From contig NZ_JAUZQD010000001.1 of the NCBI RefSeq assembly GCF_030709675.1, positions 806,001-870,000 of the forward strand: a stretch of 64,000 nucleotides of DNA. The letters are read 5' to 3'. Shown here piece by piece: positions 55,875 to 64,000 of the stretch. Each line of letters opens with the position of its first letter. Positions within the stretch are counted from its first letter, which is position 1. The DNA comes from Symbioplanes lichenis. Its GTDB lineage: Bacteria; Actinomycetota; Actinomycetes; Mycobacteriales; Micromonosporaceae. The notes beneath the pieces are model-generated. The model saw only the letters and a list, made by a program, of their open reading frames with translations, ran no database searches and was not told where the DNA came from. Both the position numbers and the translations under genes were made by a program.

Positions 55875-57440
55875 ATGTCGCACGGCGGGGAAATCTTCGG
55901 ACTCGGTGGAGAGACGCCACCGGAGCCCAGCTTCGAGACCGCCCTGCGGGGTTACGAGAAGAAACAGGTCGAGCGCTATGTCGCCCGGGCCGAGCAGGAG
56001 ATCGCGACGCTGATCAGCGAGCGCGACGGGGCCCAGCTGCAGAATCAGGCGATGATGGGCCAGCTCGACCGGCTGCAGCAGGAGCTCGCGCAGGTCCGGC
56101 GCAACCCGGCCATCGGCGCCGAGGTCTCCTTCCGCCACCTCGGGCCCAAGGTCGAGGAGATCCTGGCCAAGGCCGAGGAAGTCGCCGCGGACATCAAGAA
56201 TTCCGCCACCGACGACATCGCCGCCCGCCTGGCCGAGGCCGAGCGCATCCGGGCCGAGGCCGAGGCCCACGCCCACGACGGCATCCGCGACTTCGAGATC
56301 GCCCTCGCCGCCCGCCGGGCCGAGGAGGAGAAGGCCGACGCCGCCCGCCGCGCCGCCGCCGAGAAGGCGCTCGCCGCCACCCGGCAGTCCGCCGAGCAGC
56401 TGCGGGCCGAGGCCGAGGCCACGCTCACCCGGGCCCGGGCCGAGGCCCAGCAGCTGACCGAGCGCACCGGTCAGGAGACCCAGCGGGTCCGGGCCGAGGC
56501 CGACGGCTACGCCAAGTCCACCCGGGTCCAGGCCGACCAGGAGATCAAGGGCCTGCGCGACCAGGCCCAGCAGGAGATCACCCAGCGGCGCGCCGCCGCC
56601 GACCGCGAGCACACCCAGCTCAAGGAGACCGTCGAGCGCGAGGTCGCCCAGCGCCGCAAGGAGGCCGCCGAGGAGCTCGAGCAGCTCCGCACCGGCGTCG
56701 AGAAGCAGTGCGCCGACCTGCGCAGCGAGGCCGACAAATACGCGGAGGAGATCCTGCGCAAGTCGGACGAGCAGGCGACCGCGGTCCGCAAGGAGATCGC
56801 CGCCCAGCAGGACAAGATCGCCGGCGCCGCCCGTGACCTCGAGGCCGCCCAGGCCAAGGTCGCCGCGGCCGAGCAGAAGGCCACCGAGGCCGCCGGCCGC
56901 GCGCAGACCGCCGAGCGCGAGGCCCAGGCCGTGCAGGCCCGGCTGGCCGAGGTCAAGCGCGAGCTCGAGGCCGAGCTCACGCGGGTCGAGGAGGCCAAGC
57001 GGGCCGGTGCCGCCGCCGAGCGCCACGCCGCCGACGTCCGCCGCCAGGTGCAGAAGGAGGCCAAGCGGGTCGCCGAGCTGGCCGCGGCCGCGGTGCTCGC
57101 CGCTGCGGCGTCGCCGGACGACGACGACACGGACTCCGTGCCGCCCGCCCCCGCTGCTGCCCCGGCCCCGGCTCCTGTCGCCGCCGCGGCCGCGCCGGTC
57201 GCTGCGGCAGCTGCCCCGGCTGCTGTCGCCGCCCCCGCCGCGGGCTCGGCGCCGGTCACGCCGGCCGGGTCCGAGGCGCCGACCGCCACGGGCACAGCGA
57301 CCGTCGCGCCGCAGACCGCCTCGCCGATCACCTCGATCGACAACAAGGGCGCCGACAAGGACGGCGCGCCGTCCAAGGTGACCGCGTCGGCCAAGGTGAC
57401 GGCCCGGCCGGCGAGCCGCGTGGGCGCCGACGCCGAGTAA
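55875..57440 (+). CDS. DivIVA-like coiled-coil protein (Scy/FilP family, second of two)
   Basis: 521 residues by the ATG at 55875, with an alternative ATG nine bases upstream. A DivIVA-like segment (FETALRGYEKKQVERYVARAE) precedes a conserved HLGPKVEEILAKAEEVAADI block and a long Ala/Glu/Arg/Gln coiled coil (to about 400). The final 120 residues are Ala/Pro/Val-rich with a conserved-looking PASRVGADAE end. It is likely a scaffold for tip growth in hyphae, acting with the first protein and DivIVA. It is shorter than Streptomyces Scy (over 1300 residues). Terminators lie on both sides, so it forms its own transcription unit. Confidence 0.83.
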   Translation: MSHGGEIFGLGGETPPEPSFETALRGYEKKQVERYVARAEQEIATLISERDGAQLQNQAMMGQLDRLQQELAQVRRNPAIGAEVSFRHLGPKVEEILAKAEEVAADIKNSATDDIAARLAEAERIRAEAEAHAHDGIRDFEIALAARRAEEEKADAARRAAAEKALAATRQSAEQLRAEAEATLTRARAEAQQLTERTGQETQRVRAEADGYAKSTRVQADQEIKGLRDQAQQEITQRRAAADREHTQLKETVEREVAQRRKEAAEELEQLRTGVEKQCADLRSEADKYAEEILRKSDEQATAVRKEIAAQQDKIAGAARDLEAAQAKVAAAEQKATEAAGRAQTAEREAQAVQARLAEVKRELEAELTRVEEAKRAGAAAERHAADVRRQVQKEAKRVAELAAAAVLAAAASPDDDDTDSVPPAPAAAPAPAPVAAAAAPVAAAAAPAAVAAPAAGSAPVTPAGSEAPTATGTATVAPQTASPITSIDNKGADKDGAPSKVTASAKVTARPASRVGADAE

Positions 57441-57455
57441 CTTCCGTTCACCGCC

Positions 57456-57492
57456 CGGCCCCGGTCCCGACAGACCGGGGCCGCTGCGTTTT
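57456..57492 (+). terminator. Rho-independent terminator after the second coiled-coil gene
   Basis: CGGCCCCGGTC (57456-57466) pairs with GACCGGGGCCG (57473-57483) around a 6-nt loop, followed by CTGCGTTTT. Classical form. Confidence 0.92.
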
Positions 57493-57590
57493 CGCCCGCC
57501 GCCGGGTGGCCCCGGTGGCGGCGGGCCGATAGATTCCGGCCGGGATGTCGGCCGCCGGACGGGGGCCGCCCGCTGCCACGGAGGTGTCCG

Positions 57591-58742
57591 GTGACCGCCG
57601 ACCAGCCCGGGTCCGACGAGGCGCCCGCGGAGACCACCCCGGACGAGCCCCCGGTGGACGACGCCGCGCCGGCCCTCGACCCCGAGCCGGATGGGCAATT
57701 CGGACAGCCGGGGCCGCCGCTGAGCCGGCGCAACCCGTTCCTCATCGGGCTGACCGGCGGGCTCGGCGTGATCGTCGCGTACGTCATCTTCCTGGGGGTC
57801 CGGAACGCCGCCTCGATCCTGGTGCTGATCTTCGTCGCGTTGTTCCTGGCGATCGGGCTCAACCCGGCGGTCCTGCGCCTGCAGAAGTGGCATTTCCCAC
57901 GCTGGCTCGCTGTCACGGTGCTCGCCCTGACCGTGGTGGCCCTGCTCGTCGGCGGCATCGTCGCGCTCATCCCGCCCGTGGTCACCCAGACCGGCCAGCT
58001 CGTCGAGAACGTCCCCGGCTTCATCGAGAGCCTGCAGCGCAACGAGACCGTGAACGACCTCGTCCAGCGGTACGACCTGCTGACCAAAGTGCAGAACGCC
58101 ATCAACGCGGGCACGGTCACCAACGCGCTCGGCGGCGTGGTCGGCGGCGCCCGGCTGCTCTTCGGCACGATCTTCAACGTGCTGACCGTCATGGTGCTCA
58201 CGATCTACTTCATGGCGTCGTTCGAGCGCATGAAGTCGGCGGCCTACGCGCTGGTGCCCGCCTCCCGCCGCACCCGGGTCCGGCTGCTCACCGACGAGAT
58301 CCTCACCAAGGTCGGCGCGTACATGGTCGGCGCGCTCGCCATCGCCGTCCTGGCCGGCCTGTCCACCTGGGTCTTCGCCGTGATCGTCGGGCTCGCCTAT
58401 CCGTTCGCGCTGGCCGTCGTCGTGGCCGTCTGCGACCTGATCCCGCAGATCGGCGCGACGCTCGGCGCCGTCATCGTCAGCCTGATCGCCCTGGCCGACT
58501 CGATCACGACCGGCATCGTGAGCATCGTCTTCTTCCTCGTCTACCAGCAGATCGAGAACTACCTGATCTATCCGAACGTCATGCGCCGCTCGGTCAAGGT
58601 CAGCGACGTCGCCGCGATCACGGCCGCGCTGCTGGGCGTGGGACTCTTCGGCGTACTCGGGGCATTGATCGCGATTCCGCTGGTGGCGGCCGTGCAGCTC
58701 ATCATCCGGGAGGTCGTGAACCCGAGCATGGAGCTCAAGTGA
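57591..58742 (+). CDS. AI-2E family membrane permease
   Basis: 383 residues. After an acidic 45-residue N terminus come about eight hydrophobic helices in the AI-2E exporter (PerM-like) pattern; the block LIPQIGATLGAVIVSLIAL with PQIG in the re-entrant loop is diagnostic, and YQQIENYLIYPNVM is also conserved. The family was named for autoinducer-2 export but includes transporters for other small solutes, so the substrate is open. The GTG start at 57591 has GGAGG upstream. Its 3' end overlaps the convergent membrane gene by 8 bp. Confidence 0.93.
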   Translation: MTADQPGSDEAPAETTPDEPPVDDAAPALDPEPDGQFGQPGPPLSRRNPFLIGLTGGLGVIVAYVIFLGVRNAASILVLIFVALFLAIGLNPAVLRLQKWHFPRWLAVTVLALTVVALLVGGIVALIPPVVTQTGQLVENVPGFIESLQRNETVNDLVQRYDLLTKVQNAINAGTVTNALGGVVGGARLLFGTIFNVLTVMVLTIYFMASFERMKSAAYALVPASRRTRVRLLTDEILTKVGAYMVGALAIAVLAGLSTWVFAVIVGLAYPFALAVVVAVCDLIPQIGATLGAVIVSLIALADSITTGIVSIVFFLVYQQIENYLIYPNVMRRSVKVSDVAAITAALLGVGLFGVLGALIAIPLVAAVQLIIREVVNPSMELK

Positions 58743-60030
58743 GCTCCTTCCAGAGGCGGCCGGCGACGATGGCGGCGCCCTCGGCACTCCAGCGGCGCAC
58801 CATCGGCCGCGGCACGTACCGGCGGAACCAGTCGAGCACCCGGCGGGCGTCGCGGTCCAGATTGTCGGGCACAGGCCCCCGCTCGTACGGCCGGAGCCCG
58901 CGCACCTGGCAATAGAACACCGTGTTGTAGTGCCGCCACTCCCCCGTCGTGGCCGGCGCCCCGCCCGGTTGCAGCCGCGCGACCTCCTCGCCGAGCACCG
59001 CCCGCAGCTCGGTGACCCGGGCCAGCGGCTGGCCCGCCGCCCCCGGCCCCCGGGCGTGCAAGCGGCGTTCGACCACCGGCAGGTCCACGAGCGGGTTCCG
59101 CAACAGCCGGCCGGTGTCGCCGTAGTCCCGCAGAGCCCGGCGCACGAGCCGATGGAACTCGGCCTCGTCCACAGTCGCCAGTCCGTGCCGTTCGCCCCGG
59201 CGCGGCAGGGAGTCAGCGGCCAGGAAGAGCGACTCGCGGTCGCGGCGGAGACGGTCGGCGGACAGGAACGCGAGGCGGTCGAAGCCCGTACGCACCAGGC
59301 CCGCCGCCCCGGCCCCGCTCATGACCACGGCGACGAGCAGAAACTGCAAGATCGTGACGATCGCCTGGTACGGGGTCGCCAGCAGCGTGAGGGCGACCGG
59401 CCCCGCCACGAGCAGCACGGCGGCCACCGCGGCGATCAGGGACCGGCGCAGGTCGGGCAGGAGCCGCTCGCCGGCCGCCGCCGCGTCCGCCACGGCGACC
59501 AGGAAGCCGAGCAGCAGCTGGTCGAGCCCGATCGTCGCCACGAGCAGCACGGCGGACTCGTCGCCGGCGCGGGTGAGGAAGGTGGCGAGCGCGAGGGCGT
59601 ACAGGATCGAGGCGCCGGTGAGCGCGACCGGCAGGAGCGGGGGACGTACCTGATGCCGGTGGCGCAGGAGCAGCACCAGGCCGCCGGCGAGCGGCGCGAG
59701 GGCGATCAACTTGCCGGCGGCCGGCAACAGGACGGTGAGGAGCAGGAAGACCGGGCCGGCCAGCAGCCAGCCGACGTTGACCGGCCGCCGCTCGGCGCTC
59801 TCCGCGGGCAGCAACGCAGCGGTCACCCCGGCCCAGAGCAGCGCCGGGGCACAGAGCAGCACGGCGGTCACCGCCGACTCCGGGGCCATGGTCCAGGCCA
59901 CGACCCCGGCGGCGTACGCGAGGAGGGCCGCCGCCGCACGCAGCAGCACCGCCCGCGTGGGATCACGTCCGATCAGGTACGCCCCGAGCCACCAGCAGAC
60001 GGCGAAGACGGGAACGGCGACCGCGGGCAC
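58735..60030 (-). CDS. Hypothetical membrane protein with cytoplasmic C-terminal domain
   Basis: Not recognised. About 431 residues: roughly ten hydrophobic helices up to residue 245, then a soluble, charged domain of about 185 residues (RLRRDRESLFLAADSLPRR, later FHRLVRRALRDYGDTGRLLRNP and a RRVLDWFRRYVPR end). It may be a membrane sensor or carrier. The GTG at 60030 is used; a TTG at 60042 would overlap the stop of the upstream DUF4126 gene. Codon use fits the neighbours. Confidence 0.72.
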   Translation of the reverse strand: MPAVAVPVFAVCWWLGAYLIGRDPTRAVLLRAAAALLAYAAGVVAWTMAPESAVTAVLLCAPALLWAGVTAALLPAESAERRPVNVGWLLAGPVFLLLTVLLPAAGKLIALAPLAGGLVLLLRHRHQVRPPLLPVALTGASILYALALATFLTRAGDESAVLLVATIGLDQLLLGFLVAVADAAAAGERLLPDLRRSLIAAVAAVLLVAGPVALTLLATPYQAIVTILQFLLVAVVMSGAGAAGLVRTGFDRLAFLSADRLRRDRESLFLAADSLPRRGERHGLATVDEAEFHRLVRRALRDYGDTGRLLRNPLVDLPVVERRLHARGPGAAGQPLARVTELRAVLGEEVARLQPGGAPATTGEWRHYNTVFYCQVRGLRPYERGPVPDNLDRDARRVLDWFRRYVPRPMVRRWSAEGAAIVAGRLWKELT

Positions 60031-60038
60031 GCTCCGAG

Positions 60039-60665
60039 TCAACCAAACTGATGGGTGGTCCCGACACCCGCCGCCGCCCGGCGTTCCCGCTTGCGCCGCG
60101 CACGCCGCCTGAAGACCCACACCGCGGCGAGGACGAGCAGGACCAGCCCCACCAGCACGAGTACGGGCAACAGGATCGCCAGCACGGACAGCACGACGCT
60201 GCCGAAGTCCTCGGCGGTGCTCGCGACCGGGGCGCCGACACCGGCCGTCGTGGCGTTGACCACGGGACGGGACGCCGCCTTCACCCCGTGCACGCAGAGC
60301 GCGATGAGAATGCCCGCCGCGACCGGCACCCACTGGTGCGACCCGAAGAACGATCCCGGGTCCTGCACGGTCACCGTCTGCGACGACGAACCCGCGCCGA
60401 AGACGATGCCGCCGGCCGTCGGGCGTACGACGGTCTGCACGATGTCGTTGACGTGGTCCACCACGGGCACCTTGTCCGCGACGACCTCGACGGCCAGCAG
60501 CACGGCGAAGATGCCGATGACCCAGCCGTTCGCGAGCCACTGCGAGCCGGTGGGCAGGTCGATCAGGTCGGTGTAGCGGGCCAGCAGACCCATCGTGAGC
60601 AGCGGGATGTAGGCATTGAGCCCGGCCGACGCGGCCAGGCCCGTTCCGGTGAGCGCTTCGAGCAC
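60039..60665 (-). CDS. DUF4126 family membrane protein
   Basis: 208 residues with about five hydrophobic helices. [26 protein letters not shown] at the N terminus, [27 protein letters not shown] in the middle and [24 protein letters not shown] fit DUF4126, a family of unknown function. It lies 8 bp upstream of the preceding hypothetical membrane gene, so they are an operon, and is divergent from nucS across 59 bp. Confidence 0.9.
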   Translation of the reverse strand: MLEALTGTGLAASAGLNAYIPLLTMGLLARYTDLIDLPTGSQWLANGWVIGIFAVLLAVEVVADKVPVVDHVNDIVQTVVRPTAGGIVFGAGSSSQTVTVQDPGSFFGSHQWVPVAAGILIALCVHGVKAASRPVVNATTAGVGAPVASTAEDFGSVVLSVLAILLPVLVLVGLVLLVLAAVWVFRRRARRKRERRAAAGVGTTHQFG

Positions 60666-60724
60666 GATCTCAGCATGGCACCGCCGCGCACGTCCCGCCT
60701 GTCCGCGTTGGTTACTCTCGTCCG

Positions 60725-61384
60725 GTGCGTCTGGTCATCGCGAAATGCTCCGTGGACTATGTCGGCCGGCTCTCCGCCCATCTGCCCCCGGCCACCCGCC
60801 TCCTCATGGTCAAGGCCGACGGGTCGGTGTCCATCCACGCCGACGACCGCGCCTACAAGCCGCTCAACTGGATGAGCCCGCCCTGCAAGCTGCAGGAGGC
60901 GCCGGGCGTGTGGAAGGTCGTCAACAAGGCCGGCGAGGAGCTGCGCATCACCCTGGAGGAGATCTTCCAGGACACCTCGTACGACCTCGGCGTCGACCCG
61001 GGCCTCGTCAAGGACGGCGTGGAAGCCCACCTCCAGGAGCTCCTCGCCGCCCACCCGGAAACCTTCGGCGAGGGCCACACCCTGGTCCGCCGCGAGTTCA
61101 TGACCGCCATCGGCCCGGTCGACCTGCTGCTGAAGGACGCCTCGGGCGCCTCGGTCGCCGTCGAGGTCAAGCGCCGCGGCGAGATCGACGGCGTCGAGCA
61201 GCTGACCCGCTACCTCGAACTGATGAACCGCGACCCCCTGATCGCCCCGGTCCAGGGTGTCTTCGCCGCCCAGGAGATCAAGCCCCAGGCCCGCGTCCTG
61301 GCCGCCGACCGCGGCATCCGCTGCGTCGTCGTCGACTACGACAAGCTGCGCGGCATGGGCAAGGACGAGCTCACCCTCTTCTGA
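60725..61384 (+). CDS. nucS: Endonuclease NucS (EndoMS), mismatch-specific
   Basis: 219 residues. NucS cuts both strands at mispaired bases and replaces the MutS/MutL pathway in most actinobacteria and many archaea. The N-terminal dimerisation domain opens [20 protein letters not shown], and the C-terminal RecB-like nuclease contains [12 protein letters not shown] and [20 protein letters not shown], where Asp, Glu and Lys are the catalytic residues. The end DELTLF looks like a beta-clamp-binding tail. GTG start at 60725. Mycobacterial NucS does not correct insertion/deletion loops, which is of interest beside the tandem repeats here. Confidence 0.96.
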   Translation: MRLVIAKCSVDYVGRLSAHLPPATRLLMVKADGSVSIHADDRAYKPLNWMSPPCKLQEAPGVWKVVNKAGEELRITLEEIFQDTSYDLGVDPGLVKDGVEAHLQELLAAHPETFGEGHTLVRREFMTAIGPVDLLLKDASGASVAVEVKRRGEIDGVEQLTRYLELMNRDPLIAPVQGVFAAQEIKPQARVLAADRGIRCVVVDYDKLRGMGKDELTLF

Positions 61385-61406
61385 AACTTGTGCGAGAGTG
61401 GGGCCG

Positions 61407-61778
61407 ATGAGCGATGTCGATGCGGCCGAGGAATGGCTGGACTCGTGGGTGGCGCGCGTGGATGCGAACGCCGTCCGCGCCGTCGAGCTGTCCCGGCGCG
61501 TCGCCGCTCTGACCGGCTCCGCGCGCAGCGACGACGGCCTGCTCGAGGTGGTCGTCGGCCCGGCCGGGCAGCTGGAAAGCCTCCGCATCGACGACCGGGC
61601 GGCCCAGCAGCGCACCGGCCCCGAGCTCAGCCGGGGCATCATGGCATTGGTCCGCCGGGCCCAGGCCGATCTGGCGGCGCGGGTGGCGGAGCAGGTCGAG
61701 CGCACAGTCGGCGCGGACACCGAGACCGGGCGTGCCGTCGTGCAGTCGTACGCCACACGTTTCCCGGCCGAGCGGTGA
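61407..61778 (+). CDS. YbaB/EbfC-family protein of a secretion-toxin cluster
   Basis: 123 residues with the YbaB/EbfC fold pattern: a long helix, then GLLEVVVGPAGQLESLRIDDRA, a beta-hairpin, and a long second helix. True EbfC binds DNA; similar genes commonly precede ESX-type secreted proteins in actinobacteria and are thought to be part of the same unit. Here it lies 4 bp before an EspC-like gene. Whether it binds DNA or acts as a chaperone cannot be decided. Confidence 0.8.
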   Translation: MSDVDAAEEWLDSWVARVDANAVRAVELSRRVAALTGSARSDDGLLEVVVGPAGQLESLRIDDRAAQQRTGPELSRGIMALVRRAQADLAARVAEQVERTVGADTETGRAVVQSYATRFPAER

Positions 61779-61782
61779 TGCG

Positions 61783-62067
61783 ATGGAGCTGTCCCCGGAC
61801 GCCGTTCTCGGTCACGCGCAGAGCGTCGACCGCATCGCCGACGACGTGCGTCAGGCCCGGTCGGCGGTGCGTGCGGTCACCATGGACAGCCAGGCGTACG
61901 GGCAGCTGTGCCAGTTCCTGCCCGCCCTGCTCGGCCCGCTCTTCTCGGTGGCGGCCGGCAGTCTTCACGACACAGAGGACGCACTGCGGGAAACCTCGCT
62001 GAAGCTGCGTGCCATCGCCCGCGAGACAGCCTCCACCGACAATGCCGCCGCGAACCTCTTTCCGTGA
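61783..62067 (+). CDS. EspC-like type VII secretion substrate
   Basis: 94 residues, fully helical, in the ESX secretion-associated EspC/EspA-like style: SVDRIADDVRQARSAVRAV, then a turn containing YGQLCQFLPALLG, then a second amphipathic helix (LHDTEDALRETSLKLRAI). These small proteins form helical hairpins that are exported by type VII systems, often with a toxin partner. It overlaps the toxin gene by GTGA. No ESX core gene (EccC and others) is in the window. Confidence 0.8.
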   Translation: MELSPDAVLGHAQSVDRIADDVRQARSAVRAVTMDSQAYGQLCQFLPALLGPLFSVAAGSLHDTEDALRETSLKLRAIARETASTDNAAANLFP

Positions 62068-63458
62068 GCACCGACCCGCTGGTGGCGCCGAGCCAGGACT
62101 CGACAACCTGGTACACCGGGCTGGGCCTGATCGAGGACGCCGCCGACATCACCAGCGGCATCCGCGACAACAGCTGGGTCGACGGCACGCTGGGCGGTGT
62201 CGGCGGCTCCCTCGACATGCTCGCGCTGGCCGTCGATCCGCTCGGCACCCTGGCCGCCTGGGGCGTCTCCTGGCTGATGGAACACGTCCAGCCGCTCCGG
62301 GAAGCCCTCGACCAGCTGGCCGGCAACGCCGACGAGGTCGCCGCCCACGCCGCCACCTGGTCCAACGTCGCCACCTTCACCGCACAGGCCCGCCAGCACT
62401 ACGCCGATCGCCTCGCCGCCGAGGTCTCCGGCTGGTTCGGCGCGTCCGGTGACGCGTACCGCTCCCATGCCGCCCTGCACATGCAGGTGCTGGACGGTCT
62501 CGCCCGGGCAGCGGAGGGCATCTCCTCCGCTGTCGAGGGCGCGGGCCTGCTCGTCGGGCTGGTGCGCGGCATCGTCCGCGACCTGATCGCCGAGTTCGTC
62601 GGCACGCTGGCCGCCCGGCTGCCGCAGTGGCTGGCGGAAGAGGGGCTCACTCTGGGCCTGGCCACCCCGGTCGTCATCAGCCAGGTCGCGACGCTGGTCG
62701 CGAAGTGGGCCGACCGCATCCAGCACTTCGTCCGCGCCCTGCTCAGCAGCCTGCGGCGGCTGGCACCCAAGCTCGACCGGCTGGCCGACATCTTTACCGA
62801 GCTGAGCAAGCGCAACCACGACCTCGCCCGGACCGACCCCATTGCCACAACGACCACCCCCACGCCGGCCGAATTCCGCGCCGACTTCCCGGCTGGATCG
62901 GACTTCATCGACGATGGCGATCCGTTGTCCGATCGGGCTGTCGAGGCCTACCGGCGCATCCGCGACAGCCCGCAGGACACACAGCTCGCCGCATCCAACA
63001 CCGGCCTCGACGCCCGGGTGCTCGAAGGCATGCGCCAAAACCTCTTTGTCCAGCAACATGACATAGCCACCGGCCCGGGTCAGGTCGAGCGAGGCTACTT
63101 CACCCCGTACGACCGCATCTCCGACCTGTGGGACGGCGCGACAGCGGGGACCCTGACCGATCACCAGAAGGTTCAGTTCCGCAGCTTGGCGGCACACGAG
63201 TACGTCGAGCACAAATTGATGGAGGCGGGACTCCCCTACCGCTCGGCCGATCCGGGCGCCTGGACCTCCGACGGCTCGAGCCTCTTCAGCCCTGACCACC
63301 CGGGCGCGCACAACCTGGCGCCGCACGAGACGAGGCCGCACGCTCCACTCCAGCACTGGCGGGCGCTGGGCCTCGATCCCTCGGGTCTGGAGATCGCCGA
63401 GGATCTCTCGAACCTGGATGAGATCGTGGCAGCAGCTCTGCGAGGATTGCGACGATGA
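62064..63458 (+). CDS. Polymorphic toxin with WXG-type N terminus and unassigned C-terminal domain
   Basis: 464 residues. Residues 70-200 are a helical WXG100-like export domain with the WFG motif at 124-126 in a helix-turn-helix. A hydrophobic stretch follows (about 155-240) and then a linker rich in Thr/Pro (about 275-290). The C-terminal 170 residues form a distinct module containing HEYVEH (378-383) and a cluster of histidines HN (416), PH (421), PH (426) and QHW (431), which could be a metal site or catalytic acid-base group. The layout and the ATGA-linked gene downstream suit a secreted toxin with its immunity gene. I could not assign the toxin family. Confidence 0.75.
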   Translation: MSTDPLVAPSQDSTTWYTGLGLIEDAADITSGIRDNSWVDGTLGGVGGSLDMLALAVDPLGTLAAWGVSWLMEHVQPLREALDQLAGNADEVAAHAATWSNVATFTAQARQHYADRLAAEVSGWFGASGDAYRSHAALHMQVLDGLARAAEGISSAVEGAGLLVGLVRGIVRDLIAEFVGTLAARLPQWLAEEGLTLGLATPVVISQVATLVAKWADRIQHFVRALLSSLRRLAPKLDRLADIFTELSKRNHDLARTDPIATTTTPTPAEFRADFPAGSDFIDDGDPLSDRAVEAYRRIRDSPQDTQLAASNTGLDARVLEGMRQNLFVQQHDIATGPGQVERGYFTPYDRISDLWDGATAGTLTDHQKVQFRSLAAHEYVEHKLMEAGLPYRSADPGAWTSDGSSLFSPDHPGAHNLAPHETRPHAPLQHWRALGLDPSGLEIAEDLSNLDEIVAAALRGLRR

Positions 63459-64000
63459 CACCCGACGAATCAGTACGCGTCACGGCCGACCGGCTACGCG
63501 CTGTCAGCTGGCAAGGCCACGGCTATCGCAGCTGGTCCCGGGCTGCGTTGCTCAAGGAGTACTTCCGCCGTGCAGCGCGCTGGGCCAAGGCTTTCCAGTG
63601 CGAGCCGGACAATGTCTTCTTCGACATCGCCGGCTGCGTCGACCCTGGTGTCCGAGCTGACCAGCAGGCAATCGACGAGGTTCTTGCGGCAGTGGAGGAA
63701 GGCGGCTGGTACGTGACGCGGCTGACGCCCTCCATCCTGCACTGGGCCGCCGTGCGCGCCGTTCCCGGCTTCACCATGCCCGAAGGCCTGGAGGATCCGT
63801 TCGAACCGCTGATCGTACTGTTCGAGCGGGACGGGGGGTTCCATCTCGAGAACGGCTTCGTCGATCTCGATTATGTGTCCGTTCCGACGCGCGGCTGGCG
63901 CGAGCGGGACAACGACCCGGCCATCGCAAGCCTCGACCCGGCCGATCTGGACGACATGGACCGAGCCGGATCGCTCGCCCAGTTCGGTCGCGTCCTCGGG
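63455..64000 (+). CDS. Probable immunity protein (runs past window end)
   Basis: The ATG at 63455 overlaps the toxin stop, and the frame is open to the window edge, giving at least 182 residues. It is soluble, acidic and rich in aromatic residues (YRSWSRAALLKEYFRRAARW, LIVLFERDGG, ENGFVDLDYVSVPTRGW). No signal peptide. The size, coupling and composition fit an immunity protein for the upstream toxin. It is not recognised as a known family, and its C terminus is not seen. Confidence 0.65.
   Translation, partial: MTPDESVRVTADRLRAVSWQGHGYRSWSRAALLKEYFRRAARWAKAFQCEPDNVFFDIAGCVDPGVRADQQAIDEVLAAVEEGGWYVTRLTPSILHWAAVRAVPGFTMPEGLEDPFEPLIVLFERDGGFHLENGFVDLDYVSVPTRGWRERDNDPAIASLDPADLDDMDRAGSLAQFGRVLG

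Overview
The window is a continuous stretch of very GC-rich actinobacterial chromosome, about 70 to 75 percent G+C by eye, with no rRNA, tRNA, insertion sequence, phage or CRISPR that I could find. Several things point to a filamentous actinomycete, most probably Micromonosporaceae of the Actinoplanes type. It has NucS instead of a MutS/MutL gene, two adjacent coiled-coil polar-growth proteins of the Scy/FilP class beside mce, thiolase and meaB (an order also known from Streptomyces), an isobutyryl-CoA mutase large subunit, the etfB-etfA-iscS-mnmA-ligA-gatCAB block, and a chemoreceptor pair that would suit an organism with motile spores. The genus is inferred.

Layout. 1-1.7 kb: end of a metallophosphoesterase, an SMR efflux pump and GC-rich tandem repeats. 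1.7-17 kb: housekeeping genes on the minus strand, namely etfBA, cysteine desulfurase, mnmA, a MetE-like protein, ligA, a GGDEF-EAL protein and gatCAB, with a membrane-tethered PemK/MazF-like gene and a glyoxalase-fold gene inserted downstream of the MetE-like gene. 17-25 kb: small membrane proteins (two DUF202, PLDc_N, DUF6232, DoxX-like), a membrane-anchored Hsp70-like protein, an enoyl-CoA hydratase, and a PAS protein plus soluble chemoreceptor encoded as two overlapping genes. 25-30 kb: ribokinase, an ABC ATPase, and a divergent ROK regulator and GH3 hexosaminidase pair. 29.6-35 kb: two cyclic-di-GMP enzymes flanking an orphan sugar-binding lipoprotein. 35-41.7 kb: icmA, copA, an MFS gene, and a TetR regulator divergent from a hydrolase with clear operator boxes. 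41.7-51.3 kb: the large NAD-glutamate dehydrogenase, a PBP-lipo type transpeptidase, an arginase-fold protein and a thioredoxin/TPR protein. 51.4-57.5 kb: meaB, thiolase, mce and the two coiled-coil genes. 57.6-61.4 kb: AI-2E family permease, two other membrane proteins and nucS. 61.4-64 kb: a type VII-secretion-style toxin cluster (YbaB-like, EspC-like, WXG toxin, probable immunity gene) that runs off the end.

How the genes work together. IcmA, MeaB, Mce, thiolase, enoyl-CoA hydratase and ETF fit acyl-CoA and branched-chain or propionate metabolism. IscS and MnmA are consecutive steps of tRNA 2-thiouridylation, and GatCAB completes Gln-tRNA or Asn-tRNA synthesis. Three GGDEF proteins show active cyclic-di-GMP signalling.

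Most unusual signals. First, tandem repeats begin inside the last codons of several unrelated genes and run past their stop codons (gatA, the MetE-like gene, the glyoxalase gene, the chemoreceptor, meaB), while other genes carry in-frame repeat tails. Second, the terminal toxin cluster has a C-terminal domain I cannot assign. Third, two adjacent strong hairpins with nearly identical loops lie in the icmA-copA gap.
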